Positions 10,532 through 21,501 of a DNA stretch of 64,000 bases are shown one piece after another. Within the stretch, counting starts at the first letter, position 1; each line of letters opens with the position of its first letter. The translations under genes were made by a program, and so were the position numbers. A model generated the notes under the pieces. That model saw only the letters and a program-made list of their open reading frames with translations. It did not search any database and was not told the DNA's origin. Origin of the DNA: Manduca sexta (Eukaryota > Arthropoda > Insecta > Lepidoptera > Sphingidae); NCBI RefSeq assembly GCF_014839805.1, contig NC_051116.1, positions 5,003,556 to 5,067,555 on the forward strand, written 5' to 3'.

Positions 10532-11295
10532 TCTATACTATTATATAAAGCTGAAGAGTTTGTTTGTTTGTTTGTTTGTTTGTTTGTTTGTTTGAACGCG
10601 CTAATCTCAGGAACTACCGGTCCAAACTGAAAAATTCTTTTTGCGTTGGATAGCCCTTTGTTCGTGGAGTGCTATAGGCTATATATCATCACGCTATACC
10701 CAATAGGAGCGGGGCAGTAATGGCTAATCTCAGGAACTACCGGTCCAAACTGAAAAATTATTTTTGCGTTGGATAGCCCTTTGTTCGTGGAGTGCTATAG
10801 GCTATATATCATCACGCTATACCCAATAGGAGCGGGGCAGTAATGGCTAATCTCAGGAACTACCGGTCCAAACTGAAAAATTCTTTTGCGTTGGATAGCC
10901 CTTTATTCGTGGAGTGCTATAGGCTATATATCATCATGCTATGACCAATAGGAGCGGAGCAGTAATGAAACATGTTGCAAAAACGGGGAAAATTATGAGT
11001 TTTGAGAGCTTCCGTTGCCTGCGCTGCGTAAACAGTTAAAGTTATGCAACAATGATGTATGACGGGATTGTTTCACATAAAAAGTTCTAAATAATATAAC
11101 AAAGTCCCCCGCTGCATCTGTCTGCCTTAACGTGTTAAACTCAAAAACTACCCAACGTATTAAGATGAAATTTGGTATGGAGACAGTTTGAGACCCTGGG
11201 AAGAACATAGGCTCCCGGAAAACTACTATTTTTATAACGGAAAACTTTAGCCTGAAAAACTTTATAACGCGGGCGGAGCCGCGAGCAAAAGCTAG
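10532..11295 (+). mobile_element. Nonautonomous Helitron with triplicated 123-bp block
   Basis: Starts TCTATACTATTATATAAAG after an A and ends GCAAAAGCTAG before a T, the Helitron termini and A|T target. No TSD, as expected. Near the 5' end a (TTTG)n run at 10559-10593 is followed by three direct copies of one segment (10601-10723, 10724-10846, 10847-10967). The 3' third (GAAATTTGGTATGGAGACAG ... GGGCGGAGCCGCGAGC) is shared with shorter elements at 18064, 25333, 27473 and 39597. No Rep/helicase ORF, so it depends on an autonomous partner. Resembles Helitrons widespread in Lepidoptera. Confidence 0.85.
10601..10967 (+). repeat. Three-copy 123-bp tandem repeat
   Basis: Periods of exactly 123, 123 and ~121 nt; units differ by few substitutions, so the triplication is young relative to the element. 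Each unit contains CTAATCTCAGGAACTACCGG and AATAGGAGCGGGGCAGTAATG. Confidence 0.9.
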
Positions 11296-11325
11296 TATAT
11301 AGATAAAGATAAGAAATCATTATAC

Positions 11326-11853
11326 TAACATATTATTATTTTCAAAGTATTTCGTTTTAAGGACATTTAATTCAAGAGTAGTGAATATGGAACGAAGGCG
11401 GATAAGGTGGAACTGTTCCTTTGATTGTCATATACCGAATATTGGTCACAGTTTAAAAAAACAGACCGGACGTCAAGACCAATTGTTTGCTCCAAAACTG
11501 ATTACGAATTGGTAATAAGTCGCTGTCTTATTTGAAATGTCCAAATGATAAGATGTCACAGCGTCCTTAGATATAATTACTAAATGTCCGCTCTATATAA
11601 TTTTAGAACTCTTTGCATGAAACTAATTATACTAATTGAAGTATAAAGTTTCCTAAATCCACATTTGCTAACTTTATAGCTCCTTGACGTACTTTATTAT
11701 AGTTACAAAAATATATTACATGTAATTAGATTAACGAGCGTATAAGGTACAGAAATTACAGGTTTATTACTTGTAATACTCTGAAGAGTTCTAAGATCTA
11801 ACTGCGCTCAAATGATACGCATTTTTTAAATATATTTTATACTACATCTCAAA
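11326..11853. other. No recognisable feature
   Basis: AT-rich, no family match or exon seen. Confidence 0.4.
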
Positions 11854-11854
11854 C

Positions 11855-12116
11855 ATCGATATATACGTACTACGTACTAGATTTGGCGTTCCGAACATTC
11901 ACTGTGTTCAACTGAATTGACCTGCAATCCATTCAAACTGACTTTAGTATGGTCAATATTGACAGCTTGTGGTTGTGTACCGAGTGACGGTCATGGTATA
12001 AGAACTCTAGTCTAAGTGTAAACCTGGATTTGAATAATTAATATTAGTCAAATAAGTAAAATTATTTGTTGTTCATGTGAATAAATAGGTTATAACAGTG
12101 ACGTTTTGGTTGCCAT
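11855..12116 (+). repeat. Repeat F copy
   Basis: GGCGTTCCGAACATTCACTG, TCCATTCAAACTGACTTTAG, TATAACAGTGACGTTTTGG all shared with copies at 19.7, 42.1, 47.6 and 62.7 kb. Right terminus lost. Confidence 0.8.
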
Positions 12117-12654
12117 ATATTGTATATCTTTATTAAATTGAGGTTATTTTATATTTGAAAAGGACTAAAATACATAAAAAAGTTGGAAAAGTGTTACAAC
12201 ACCAAAAAACACAAAGAAAATTAACAACTAAAAAAAAAATATTTCTGAAAAAACTGTTTGATCTTAGTCTAGACTGTTGACTTTAAGAATAATATTTTAT
12301 TAGAAACGGTTGCTTTAGGCTTCTAACCGCGTATTCCCGCGTAAAATTAATAAAACAGTTAGATTTAAAAACTTGAATATAGGGTTGCCACGTGATTTTG
12401 TAAATTAGGGCTTTATTAAATATTATTATAAATTGTTTCGTCTTTATTATTTGAATCTTCCTATATATTTCTGTTATTATTTCTTTTATCATATTGAAAC
12501 CTACTTCAGAATATGAGGAAGGACTGCGAAACAATATTCTTATACCTTTGTACTTTGTAAATTAATTGTACTGTGGTATCGGATACAACAATATCGATGA
12601 ACCACAACGAAGCTTTTCTGAATTTTAGTTTTGCTAATTTTTTTTACGATAACA
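12117..12654. other. No recognisable feature
   Basis: AT-rich DNA; the minus-strand frame at 12283-12534 has no recognised domain. Confidence 0.4.
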
Positions 12655-12860
12655 GCAAAATGACCCAACTGCATCTATTGGTAAGCGGAGTGGCCAGATA
12701 TCGACTGACGAGAGATGATCTCTCAGCAGTCGACACAATTATGCCGGCCTGTTTGTAATCGCATATACATATTGATCCCGGAACACGACATACTATACCG
12801 CCACCGTAGTGGGTACCTTTTGTACGGAGGTCGCTATCTAGATACAAATATAACAGCAAA
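12655..12860 (+). repeat. Repeat D copy
   Basis: Core TCGACTGACGAGAGATGATC...GTCGACACAATTATGCCGG and CCCGGAACACGACATAC present; moderately diverged. Confidence 0.75.
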
Positions 12861-12918
12861 AGCATGACTGCTTATGCAAAACCAGCAGAGCTAATTTATT
12901 GAAGTGTGAAGTAGTATT

Positions 12919-13145
12919 GCCTCAGTGCCGTAGTTTTATTTCACGACTGCAGGACTGAGGTTTTTGGTTCGATCCCGGATCGGTCAGTGATATTGGGTTT
13001 TTCTAGTAGGTATCCTGAAATATGAAATCTGTGACGGATATTACTAAAGGCATATCACATCATGGGACGGAATAAACATAGCGGAAAATAGGTGTACCTG
13101 TTCAATCTCTGCCTACCTCTTTCGGGGATAAAAAACATAAGTGTG
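12919..13145 (+). repeat. SINE-A, diverged full length
   Basis: Head TGCCTCAGTGCCGTAG, B-box GGTTCGATCCCGG, body, CATCATGGGACGGAATA, end CTTTCGGGGATAAA. Confidence 0.75.
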
Positions 13146-13715
13146 GATGTAAAAGGAAAATATAGATATTTCTGTATATCTGCCGATCAATGTAGGTGAC
13201 CCTACCCGAAGCCTATTCCCAGTCGAACGGCTTTCCACGGCGCCCGTTTATGTATTAATTTCCTTAGAGACCTAGACCTGTTCGTAATATCTAGCTGCCG
13301 ATGGCTTTAACTAGGGCCGTCTGAAGGTTGGTTTACATTGATTTTTTTTTTGGATCTTTAATGAGCTGTTGATCTTTACGCTGTGGGTTTTGGACTACAC
13401 GCATTTAATACAGAAGAATTTGGCGAAAATCAAGTTTATTATCTTTATATATTAAATAAAGATTTCTTATGTTTACGCAAATTTTGGACATTAAAATTAA
13501 ACTATTTTTCACTTATTTTTTTAATAACTTAATTTTAATATTAGATAAAGACTTCATATTCATTAACCAGTGATATTACTAGGAGTGACTACAGAAATAG
13601 TATTTAGTCCCACTATGTATGTGATGGACGCTGGGCCTGCAGGCGTATCGGGCTCAAATATATTTATATGAACCTCAATCCACTTACCAGAACACCAGAG
13701 TTAGTGAGTAGTAAT
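13146..13715. repeat. Unannotated DNA with a repeat E end fragment
   Basis: 13449-13520 matches the left end of repeat E (GATTTCTTATGTTTACGC...TTAAACTATTTTTC). Nothing else recognised. Confidence 0.45.
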
Positions 13716-13716
13716 A

Positions 13717-13842
13717 ACCAGAGTTATAATTACGCAAATGACTATAGCTACAAATATTTGTAGATTTAAGAAAATAATTATTGCTTATAACCAAAGTTAT
13801 AAATACGCAAATGACTATAGCTACAAATATGTGTAGATTTAA
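13717..13842. repeat. 73-bp two-copy tandem duplication
   Basis: ACCAGAGTTATAATTACGC...GACTATAGCTACAAATAT recurs after 73 nt (13717 and 13790) with few changes. Confidence 0.8.
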
Positions 13843-14194
13843 AAAAAAATAAAAAAAATCAAAAAAAAATCTCGATGTTTTCAAAATTTTCTAAATTGAC
13901 AACCCTAAGCATTCTAATTGGTAAACATGAGTTATTGAAATTGCCATATAACTGGAATATCAGGCACATTTTAAATAGACAAGGAGATACGAGTATCCTG
14001 TTAATTATTGAACCGCTCGCTCTTAATTATAAGATGCTATTGAAATAGCTAAGAGCGACGGCTTCTAAACTATCTTCCGGGAGGCTTTTACTGAAATTTA
14101 TAAGGGCATGTTTAGTATTAGCATTAATGGGCAGATTATAATATTACTCTTATCATACTACTTAATAATATATGCGAAAGATTGTGGATATTTT

Positions 14195-14330
14195 TGCTGG
14201 TAGGATATATGTTATATCCGCCCGGATAGCGACCACCGTACACAAGGTGTTAAAACCCGCCATAGTGGCCCACGTGTATCGCGTTCCGGGAACAGCCTGT
14301 GTATATCCCGTTCCAAATAGACTGCACTGG
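14195..14330 (-). repeat. Repeat D half copy
   Basis: Includes TATATCCGCCCGGATAGCG, GTGTTAAAACCCGCCATAG and GCGTTCCGGGAACAGCC; ends before the palindromic core. Confidence 0.75.
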
Positions 14331-14354
14331 TAGTTATAGGAACAGCTAAATTTT

Positions 14355-14930
14355 TAAATTAAACTATTTAAGCTTATCGGATTCTATCTCGGTTAATATA
14401 TTTTAATTTTCCCCCGACGTTTCATTCTGCGTAGATCGAACTACCAACAGCAAGAAAAATAAAAAATTGTATAATGTAGGTAGATATTGTAACTCTGACT
14501 TTGCGGATGAACAACACCTCAGTCCCCCCCGTGACCATGAAGGCTGGAGTCTTCGAAATGTCAGGAGAAAATTGAAATATAAAATAGCGATAAAATCCGT
14601 AAAATAGTTTAATTTTAATGTCTAACATTTGCGTAAACATAAGAAATACATACATAAACATAACATCACGCATTTTATCCCCGAAAGGGTACGCAGAGGC
14701 GCAACTAGAGCACCCACTTTTCGCCAAGTATGTTCCGTCCCATGATATGATAGGGGGCGAGCCTATCGCCATATCGGGCACAAATTCCAGATACTGAGCA
14801 GAAAAACCCAAATATCACTTTGCCCGACCCGGGATTCGAACCCAGGACCTCAGAGCGCTATTGTACCGGACATGCAATACAACTACGCCACCGAGGCAGT
14901 CAATATAAGTCACATAAGAAATCATTAACA
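14355..14930. repeat. Repeat E foldback, interrupted by a SINE-A
   Basis: Left arm (TTAAACTATTTAAGC...AATTTTCCCCCGACGTTTC) and right arm (GAAATGTCAGGAGAAAATT...GTCTAACATTTGCGTAAAC) are inverted repeats. SINE-A at 14648-14911 sits in the right arm; removing it restores ACATAAGAAATCATTA. Confidence 0.75.
14648..14911 (-). repeat. SINE-A inside repeat E, 11-bp TSD
   Basis: Full element with ACATAAGAAAT duplicated at 14637-14647 and 14912-14922. A 129-residue minus-strand ORF across E and this SINE (14422-14811) is a read-through artefact. Confidence 0.9.
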
Positions 14931-15119
14931 GTTATTAGTTAGTTAAAGTATGTTAAAGGCGCTTTGCCTTCTGTACACTCCTAAGAATTCCTGTAATTGA
15001 GTTGATTGAATAACATGCATTAGGATTAATGTATCTCTTCCTTTCATTAAACCATATAATCGATGCATTTAAAATCATTTAAGTTTAATCCTATAGGTTG
15101 CAGACATTTTAGATAAAAA

Positions 15120-15228
15120 AGTCGTAGGAGGTCGCTGCATGCCACTTCCAATAGGTCGATCTGGTAATCTTTGAAGAAGGCCCATGTTCAGCAGTGGACA
15201 TTCTGCGGTTGTTGATGATGATGATGAT
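15120..15228 (+). repeat. RTE-type LINE 3' end
   Basis: GAAGAAGGCCCATGTTCAGC AGTGGACATT followed by a GATGATGATGATGAT tail is the usual 3' end of RTE LINEs in Lepidoptera; the LINE body is absent (5' truncation). Confidence 0.65.
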
Positions 15229-15319
15229 TTTCTATTTAATTCCTGGCTATTTTTTTTTTATATCAGCTTCGAAGAATAATGAGGAAATTAATAATGTTAG
15301 CATAGAACATTTTAGTGAG

Positions 15320-15490
15320 GGTATTTGTAACACTTTTTGCTATAAAAACACTGAGCGTTTGACAGACCGGGCTAGTTGGTTGTTGACAGTCGTACCAGTC
15401 GGTTGGTTGGTGAGATATTTGCCGAAAGTATTTCTGTAGTCAGTGATATTTCTTTTATTTTAATTAGAATCGTGACAGTTTTCTAACAAT
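15320..15490 (+). repeat. Repeat I copy 1
   Basis: ACTGAGCGTTTGACAGACCG, CGTACCAGTCGGTTGG, GTAGTCAGTGATATTTC recur at 35812-36041 and partly at 36143-36275. Class unknown. Confidence 0.65.
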
Positions 15491-15662
15491 AAATATAATC
15501 TATAAGTAATATTTATAAAGGAGTTGAGGGTAGTACGTTATATCTGTTTTCGACCCGTCCTAATAAATATCAGTCTCGTTCTATGAGAATTTTGAAGCGC
15601 TTTGTTCTAAAATACTTGTAGTTTATATGATTAATTAATTCCTTCTTAGTCAAATTTCGGCT

Positions 15663-16015
15663 TCGGTGGCGTGTCTCAACGAAGATGCGCTAGATACGCA
15701 GGATATATTATAGTGCACAAGTGTGAGCGCAATAAACCGGTCCGCTCTGGTCCTTCACTCTTATAGTCCGGTGAGATGGCAATCCGACATGATCGGAGAG
15801 AGATCAGGCGCAAGACCAACGGCTTTACGTGCTTTTCGAGGCACGGGGGTATCACACCGCCATCTTGCTGACTCCGAGCTGCGACCGAGTAATTTTTAAC
15901 ATGCAAAACTTATTCATAATTTTTTTTTGGCCTGATCCGGGATTTGAACCCAATATTTTAGCGCGCTAGTCGTACTCCGACCGTGTACAATTACAACTAC
16001 GCCACTGAGGCAGTT
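15663..16015 (-). repeat. SINE-L, near full length
   Basis: Shares the tRNA-like head of SINE-A (reversed ACTGCCTCAGTGGCGTAG, GGTTCAAATCCCGGATCAGG) but has a different body (GGTGAGATGGCAATCCGAC, GGAGAGAGATCAGGCGC). A shorter copy lies at 23798-23971. Confidence 0.65.
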
Positions 16016-16179
16016 TATATATACACCAACTGGAAATTGTAGTTGTTACTCCGACGAGTCACTTCCTCGTCTCGTCATTAAAACAAAATTCCACTGAGAA
16101 CTTAATTTATAAACACATTTCAAGCATGTAAAGTTACTGAAACACAAAGATGCCGAGAGAGTTTAAAGAGTATATTTTT

Positions 16180-16492
16180 TTTATTCTTTTTTTTATTGCT
16201 TTTAATGACGTGACTAGCGCGCCGTTCGCTTGATGATAAGCGATACAACCGCCCATAAACAGTAGAAACACCATCCAACAACTTGGATTGCAAAGTATTG
16301 TTTGGCATACCACTGCGCTCGCCATCCCGAGACATGAGATTTTAAGTCTTATTATGTCCAGTAGTTACACTGGCTACAATGTCCTTCAAACCAGAACACA
16401 ACAGTGACTACACACTGCTTTGCGACAGAAATAGACATTGCGGTGATACCTACCCAGGCGGACTCTCACATATGAAAAACCACTAGTAAGTA
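16180..16492 (-). repeat. Repeat C, longest copy
   Basis: Runs from CTACCCAGGCGGACTCTCAC (5' side, reversed) to the poly-A end (poly-T at 16178-16198). Shows the family extends at least 300 nt. Confidence 0.8.
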
Positions 16493-16739
16493 AAGAGTAT
16501 ACGTATATCAATATGTATGCCTGCAATGCGGAAGGTTTCTAGCTCGGCAGAGCAATTCCGATATCTTAGTGCCTTGAATGTAATCTGGAGAGATTGTTTG
16601 ATAAATTTTGCAATATGAATTTATTTAAAAACGTCCTACAATGGAGCAGTGTTTGTATAAATTATCAAAGATATATATTTAAATGTTCAAAGAATACACT
16701 ATTACGTATAAATTATTTCAAAACAATTGTCCGAGTAAA

Positions 16740-17015
16740 AGTTTCATACTGTTCTGAGCACGGGCCTACTCTACTACTGAGAAGGTTTGGCTTTAGTCCA
16801 CGCTGGCCCAGTGCGGGTAATCAGACTTCACATACCCTCGAAATCCAAGTGTATTTCTTCACGATGATTTCCTTTACCGTTAAAGCGAGCGATAATTAAC
16901 AAAGAATATACTTAGAAAGGTCAGAGATATCAGCCCTAGGCTGGTTATGAACCCGCGACCTTTATCTGAACAGTTCGTTCCACTCCCAACTATATCGCCG
17001 CTACTCAGAAAAGCA
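16740..17015 (-). repeat. SINE-B, diverged
   Basis: CTGAGCACGGGCCTACTC, CCAGTGCGGGTAATCAGAC, CCGTTAAAGCGAGCGATAA and the head near 17000. Confidence 0.75.
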
Positions 17016-17566
17016 ATTAGTTTTAATTAATTAGTACAATATTTTTATAGGCACGGGAAACATGCAAACATAAAAGCTAACAGTAGGTCATTTAATTAAT
17101 CTAATACCCCATTATGGACATCCTCTAATAAACTACACATCTCGAAAATTCTTCAAAAGACTTATTACGAGACAAAAAGAATAATTAATTAACATAAGAC
17201 ATCAAAGTAATTACATTATGAAAGGAAATTTGATTCTTATTGCCGCGTAAAGAGATCCTAAATACATTTTCTATATATAAATCTTCAGATCATTCGAGAA
17301 TGTTCCGTTATTTAACTACCCGCGACTCCGGTAGGAAATTTTGAGTTTCAAATGGTTATACGTAATTTAACTTTGTAGAACGGGTAACAGAAGGCGATTG
17401 AAGTCAGGCTGTAATCAGGCTTTATAGTATAGTATAGAGTGGGATAGAAGTACGTAGAAGAATGAAGATGAATAATGAAATCATTGATATTGATAGCTCA
17501 TCGCCCCCATTTTGTTTCATGCGGTGGCGGTATCCAAGGTAAGATCAGTCCATCCGCTTATAATAA
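17016..17566. other. No recognisable gene
   Basis: AT-rich. A short open frame from 17463 ends in AAG|GTAAGA near 17540 but has no conserved motif and is not called. Confidence 0.35.
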
Positions 17567-17891
17567 ATAATAATATCAGCCCTGTATTATATACAGTCCC
17601 ACTGATGAGCACGGGCCTCCACTACTTCTGAGAGGGATTAGGCTTTAGTCCACCACGCTGGCCCAGTGCGGATTGGTAGACTTCACACACCCTCGAAAAG
17701 TCCTATAGAGAATTTCTCAGGTATGTAAGTTTCCTCACGATGTTTTCTTTTACCGTTAAAGCAAGCGATAATTCACAAAGAATACACACATAATATTTTA
17801 GAAAAGTCAGGTGTGTGCCCTTGGTATTTGAACCTGCGGACATTAGTCTCGTCATTCCGTTCCACAACCAACTAGGCTATCCTCGCTTGTC
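17567..17891 (-). repeat. SINE-B, full length
   Basis: From CAGCCCTGTATTATATACAG to the head; CATCCGCTT occurs on both sides (17551-17559 and 17901-17909), a possible TSD. Confidence 0.85.
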
Positions 17892-17939
17892 ATCTGCAGT
17901 CATCCGCTTGTTTGATAAAAAAAATACAAACACACATCA

Positions 17940-18032
17940 CACCTATATCCTCGTGAGATAGGTAGTGGTGAAACCAAGGCACGCAATTTTTACCAAGTTT
18001 GTTCCGTTCCATGATGTGATATGGAGTCTAAC
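17940..18032 (-). repeat. SINE-A 3' fragment
   Basis: Matches the end region (CACCTATATCC...GAGATAGGTAG, TGTTCCGTTCCATGATGTG). Confidence 0.6.
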
Positions 18033-18063
18033 TCCTTTTACGTCTTCTAAACAAAAATCTTAA

Positions 18064-18270
18064 TCTATACATATTATAAAACAAAATCCCCTTTTTTGCC
18101 TGTCTGTTTGTTATCGATTTTCTCAAAATCTACTGAACGGATTCTTATGAAATTTGGTATGGAGATAGTTTAAGACCCTGGAAAGTTTATAGACTTTCTA
18201 TCCCGGGAAAGTATATAGCGGGACTTTTATTCCTGAAAACTTCACGCAGGCGAAGTCTCGAGCAAAAAGA
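18064..18270 (+). mobile_element. Short Helitron-like element
   Basis: Starts TCTATACATATTATAAAAC after an A and ends GCGAAGTCTCGAGCAAAA; the final CTAG is mutated. Same 3' sequence type as the 10.5-kb Helitron. Confidence 0.65.
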
Positions 18271-18271
18271 A

Positions 18272-18513
18272 TAATCCCTTATTCATAGACGTTATTTATC
18301 TAAGGACGAAGCATTACTGTGATAACATTTCCGTTTCTCAGTGCTGACGGCATGGCGGCCCTCGCAGTGCGTAGACACAGGGCCGTTGCGATTGGCTAAT
18401 ATTGTGATACAACTTGAATCTAGTTGGCTGTCAGATAAACAAAGCTGAGAAATAGACTTGTTATCACAGCAATGCTCCGTCCTTAGATATATAACGACTA
18501 TGAATAAGGGGGT
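18272..18513. repeat. Repeat G foldback, second copy
   Basis: Arms 18273-18340 and 18445-18513, outward ends CCCTTATTCATAGACG and AATAAGGGGGT. Interior is longer than in the 3.6-kb copy and inverted relative to it. Confidence 0.8.
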
Positions 18514-18929
18514 AAAACTTTTATTCTGGGAAATGTCTTTGATAGTCAAAGGTTCATATATAAATCCCACGTCGCTTCCAAAGCAATGAACTATATATAG
18601 AATCCATATTTAACTGAAGATCATCTTGAACGGAACTCTTGAATTCCTACGAATAACCCTTGTACCTAATTTTGATCTTAAATGGCTTTACCCTGTTTGG
18701 CTCTTGATATGATATGAAATTACGTAAACAAGGTATTTATGCTAAATTACATATTAAAATTGTGCGTAATATTCAAACGTTTCCTTTCAATTTATTAAAT
18801 AGTACTTTGCGCTTTTAACTGTGAGGTTCGATGTTCGATCTCCAGGTTAGGGAGTTGAAACGTGTGTGTGATTCAAGTATACACCATTAGAGGTCAGGAT
18901 TTGGATTTTGTGACCAATATAGTGCGAGA

Positions 18930-19075
18930 TAGCATACATATGTCGAATGACGAGACATGGTTATCCCTCGCCAATCGAAACAATTATGTCGGCCTGGTTG
19001 AAGCCGGATATACATAGCCTGATCCCTGAGCGCAACTAACGAGGACTATGGCGGCTTTTACAGCTTGTGTACGTT
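18930..19075 (+). repeat. Repeat D, diverged
   Basis: GACGAGACATGG, ACAATTATGTCGGCCTGG, GCCGGATATACATAGCCTG. Confidence 0.65.
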
Positions 19076-19339
19076 CTCTGTTCAAACAGATTCAAAAATA
19101 TTACCACCAGTAAATAAATATCCTACCACTGCACCACTTTGAAAATAGAAGGCAAGACTTAAACAAAATGTACTAGAAAATTTAAATTGTTATTCAGATT
19201 ACCAGCGGAAAAATTAATTGTATATCCAACACCATTCTCAGAAGTTACTGACTGTTGCGATGCAAGTTATCTCTCGAAACCTCTCCTATCCCCTCGAAGA
19301 TTAAGTTGAGCATCACCTGTTCCAGCCATTATAAATACC

Positions 19340-19510
19340 CCACCGCATTTTAGACTCTAACACCTCGAATACAAAATTCAATTTTATTGGATAAATTCTT
19401 AGTTTCCTTTTGTTTCTAGCCGTTAATATCCCACTGCATTTTAGACTCTAACACCTCGAGTACAAATTCCAATTTAATAAAAGTAACTTTAGTTTCCTTT
19501 TGGAGGAGGG
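19340..19510. repeat. 91-bp tandem duplication
   Basis: GCATTTTAGACTCTAACACC TCGA...TTAGTTTCCTTTTG occurs twice, 91 nt apart (19340 and 19431). No family match. Confidence 0.8.
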
Positions 19511-19690
19511 CCAAGCTATTCGCCTCGTGCAGTAATTCCATCGTGGTTGAATTAGAGATTATCTTTTGGTATTATTTCACTTGGTCCAGTTTAATTTTTG
19601 GTCTGAATTGTTTTTTGGAATTGTACAACGTGCCATTATCATTTTGTTCTGGAATGACCTGGGTAACAATTTATGAATTGGTTTTGAACG

Positions 19691-19997
19691 TTGGCGTATA
19701 TTCTATATTTGTTCAATATCTGAACTAAATTGGCAACCAAAACGTCACTGTTATAACCTATTTATTCACTTGAACAACAAATCATTTTACTTATTTGACT
19801 AATATTTTTATTCAAATCCAAGTTTACAGTTAGACTCGAGTTTTTTATAACATGAGCGCCACTCCGTATACAACTACAAGCTGTCAATATTCACCAACTA
19901 AAAGTCAATTTGAATGGATTGCAATATAATTCACTTGAATACAATGAATGTTCGAAGCGCCAAGTCTAGTACATAGTACATTATATATATATCGATG
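19691..19997 (-). repeat. Repeat F copy
   Basis: TGAACTAAATTGGCAACC, AAAACGTCACTGTTATAACC, TGAATGGATTGCAATATAA; small internal deletion near the TIR. Confidence 0.8.
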
Positions 19998-20352
19998 ATT
20001 TTAACATTTAAAGCGGCACTTCCTATGGTTGTATCATAAAATGCTCAAGCCTAGATTTCCAAATAGGAAAACAAAGATAAACAAATGCATTCGGGGTTGT
20101 CTGAAATGTTTGAGGTAATGAGAAGCGAACGTTAAGTCAATATTTAATTTATAATAATCGATCGTATTTTAAGCACGATATTTAAGTCAAGGCGCCAAGA
20201 ATTAAAATTAAACATAAGACACTTTATATTTAGACTTAATCTAGACTCCAAATAAAATAACTGTATAAATAAATTTTAGAAAGATAAAAATTACGTCAAA
20301 AAAAATTTTACCTACCAGGATTTTTGGTAAAACTATTAGTTATTAATAGATG

Positions 20353-20429
20353 ATTTTTGGCACATTGTCAGCAAAGGTGAAGACAAGTATGTGGTTTCAT
20401 TTAGTAACGATATGTTTTAATGACCCTGT
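20353..20429 (-). repeat. Repeat H end fragment
   Basis: ATTTAGTAACGATATGTTT...TGACCCTGT is the reversed H terminus. Confidence 0.6.
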
Positions 20430-20746
20430 ATATACCGATAACTCTGGTTTCTTTGTCTGCTATATGCTAAATTTAACTTTTGTCCCCATTAACTCTACTA
20501 TAGACATAACATCTCAAAATATCTTCATCCCATAAGCTACATCCTAAAGGGATCTTTGACGGATATCTGCACAGCTGTACATGTTGATACTCCGAAAATA
20601 TCCCGAACTATTTTCGTCGCAGTCCCTCAGGATCTTGGTTTTACACCCGGTTTACTCCCAATGGGGCGAATGTCAAATTCACTGTCGCATTTGGTCGGTT
20701 AACCGCTTTGAAACGTTTAAAGTAGGGTAAGTAATCTCATCTTGCT
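20430..20746. other. No recognisable feature
   Basis: Slightly higher GC than surroundings; no exon or repeat recognised. Confidence 0.35.
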
Positions 20747-20747
20747 T

Positions 20748-20930
20748 CTTACTAATAAATGCGATTTGTTATGTTTGGATGTTTGTTAGAAGTAAACACA
20801 GGAACTGCTGAATGGTTTTGAGAAAAATTTGGTACACCAATAGACCATGCCCTGGATTTATATATAGGCTACTTTTAATACTGGCAATTTGCTAAATTGG
20901 GAAATATTTGAATTTATAATCATTTTTTTT
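20748..20930 (+). repeat. Transposon-end-like fragment
   Basis: CTTACTAATAAATGCGATT, ACTGCTGAATGGTTTTGAG, TTGGTACACCAATAG and ATATATAGGCTAC follow the pattern of common lepidopteran nonautonomous elements. Confidence 0.4.
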
Positions 20931-21069
20931 TAAATAGATGGCGCTGTTATAAATTATGAAACTTATACAAATATTTATTAGATACAATATGAAAATAGTA
21001 TCAAGAATATTTGAATACATATTAGAGTACATTTAGTATAGATAAACTAATTTAATTTTGAGGGAATAC

Positions 21070-21155
21070 CAAATATCGCCGTGCCCGACCCGTGGTTTGA
21101 ACCTGATACAACTATGCAGTTGTACCGTAATACAACTACGCCACTAAGACCTTAA
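21070..21155 (-). repeat. SINE-A head fragment
   Basis: GCCCGACCCGTGGTTTGAAC and ACAACTACGCCACTAAG. Confidence 0.6.
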
Positions 21156-21384
21156 ATCATTAGAAATTCGTATGCATACGCCCAATAGTCCTAATATAGA
21201 ACGAACTCCATTCAATTAATGTATATATTCATGGACCACCCACGGCGGTAATTTGATTTCTAAACAAAATTAGATGAGTCTATAAAAACGAGTATGAAAT
21301 ACATTATGAGTGCAAGTGATTACTTTTTTTATATGAAATTTTACGCTATAGATCAACATTCAATATCTCAGTTAATTAACACAG

Positions 21385-21500
21385 CTGGGTACCTCTACTA
21401 TTAAGAAAGTTTAGACCTCAGTATACCACGCTGGCCTAGTGCTGGAAAACTTCACATATCTTCGAAATTATTATGTAGAATTCTTAGGTATGTAAATTTC
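21385..21500 (-). repeat. SINE-B fragment
   Basis: CCACGCTGGCCTAGTGC and TTCTTAGGTATGTAAATTTC. Confidence 0.6.
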
Positions 21501-21501
21501 A

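Noticed and set aside
14422..14811. 129-codon minus-strand ORF
   Set aside because: It reads through repeat E and a SINE-A inserted with a TSD; the same peptide pieces appear in other SINE-A copies.
17463..17545. Short open frame ending in AAG|GTAAGA, possible exon
   Set aside because: No conserved motif, no acceptor seen, and the sequence resembles dispersed lepidopteran DNA.
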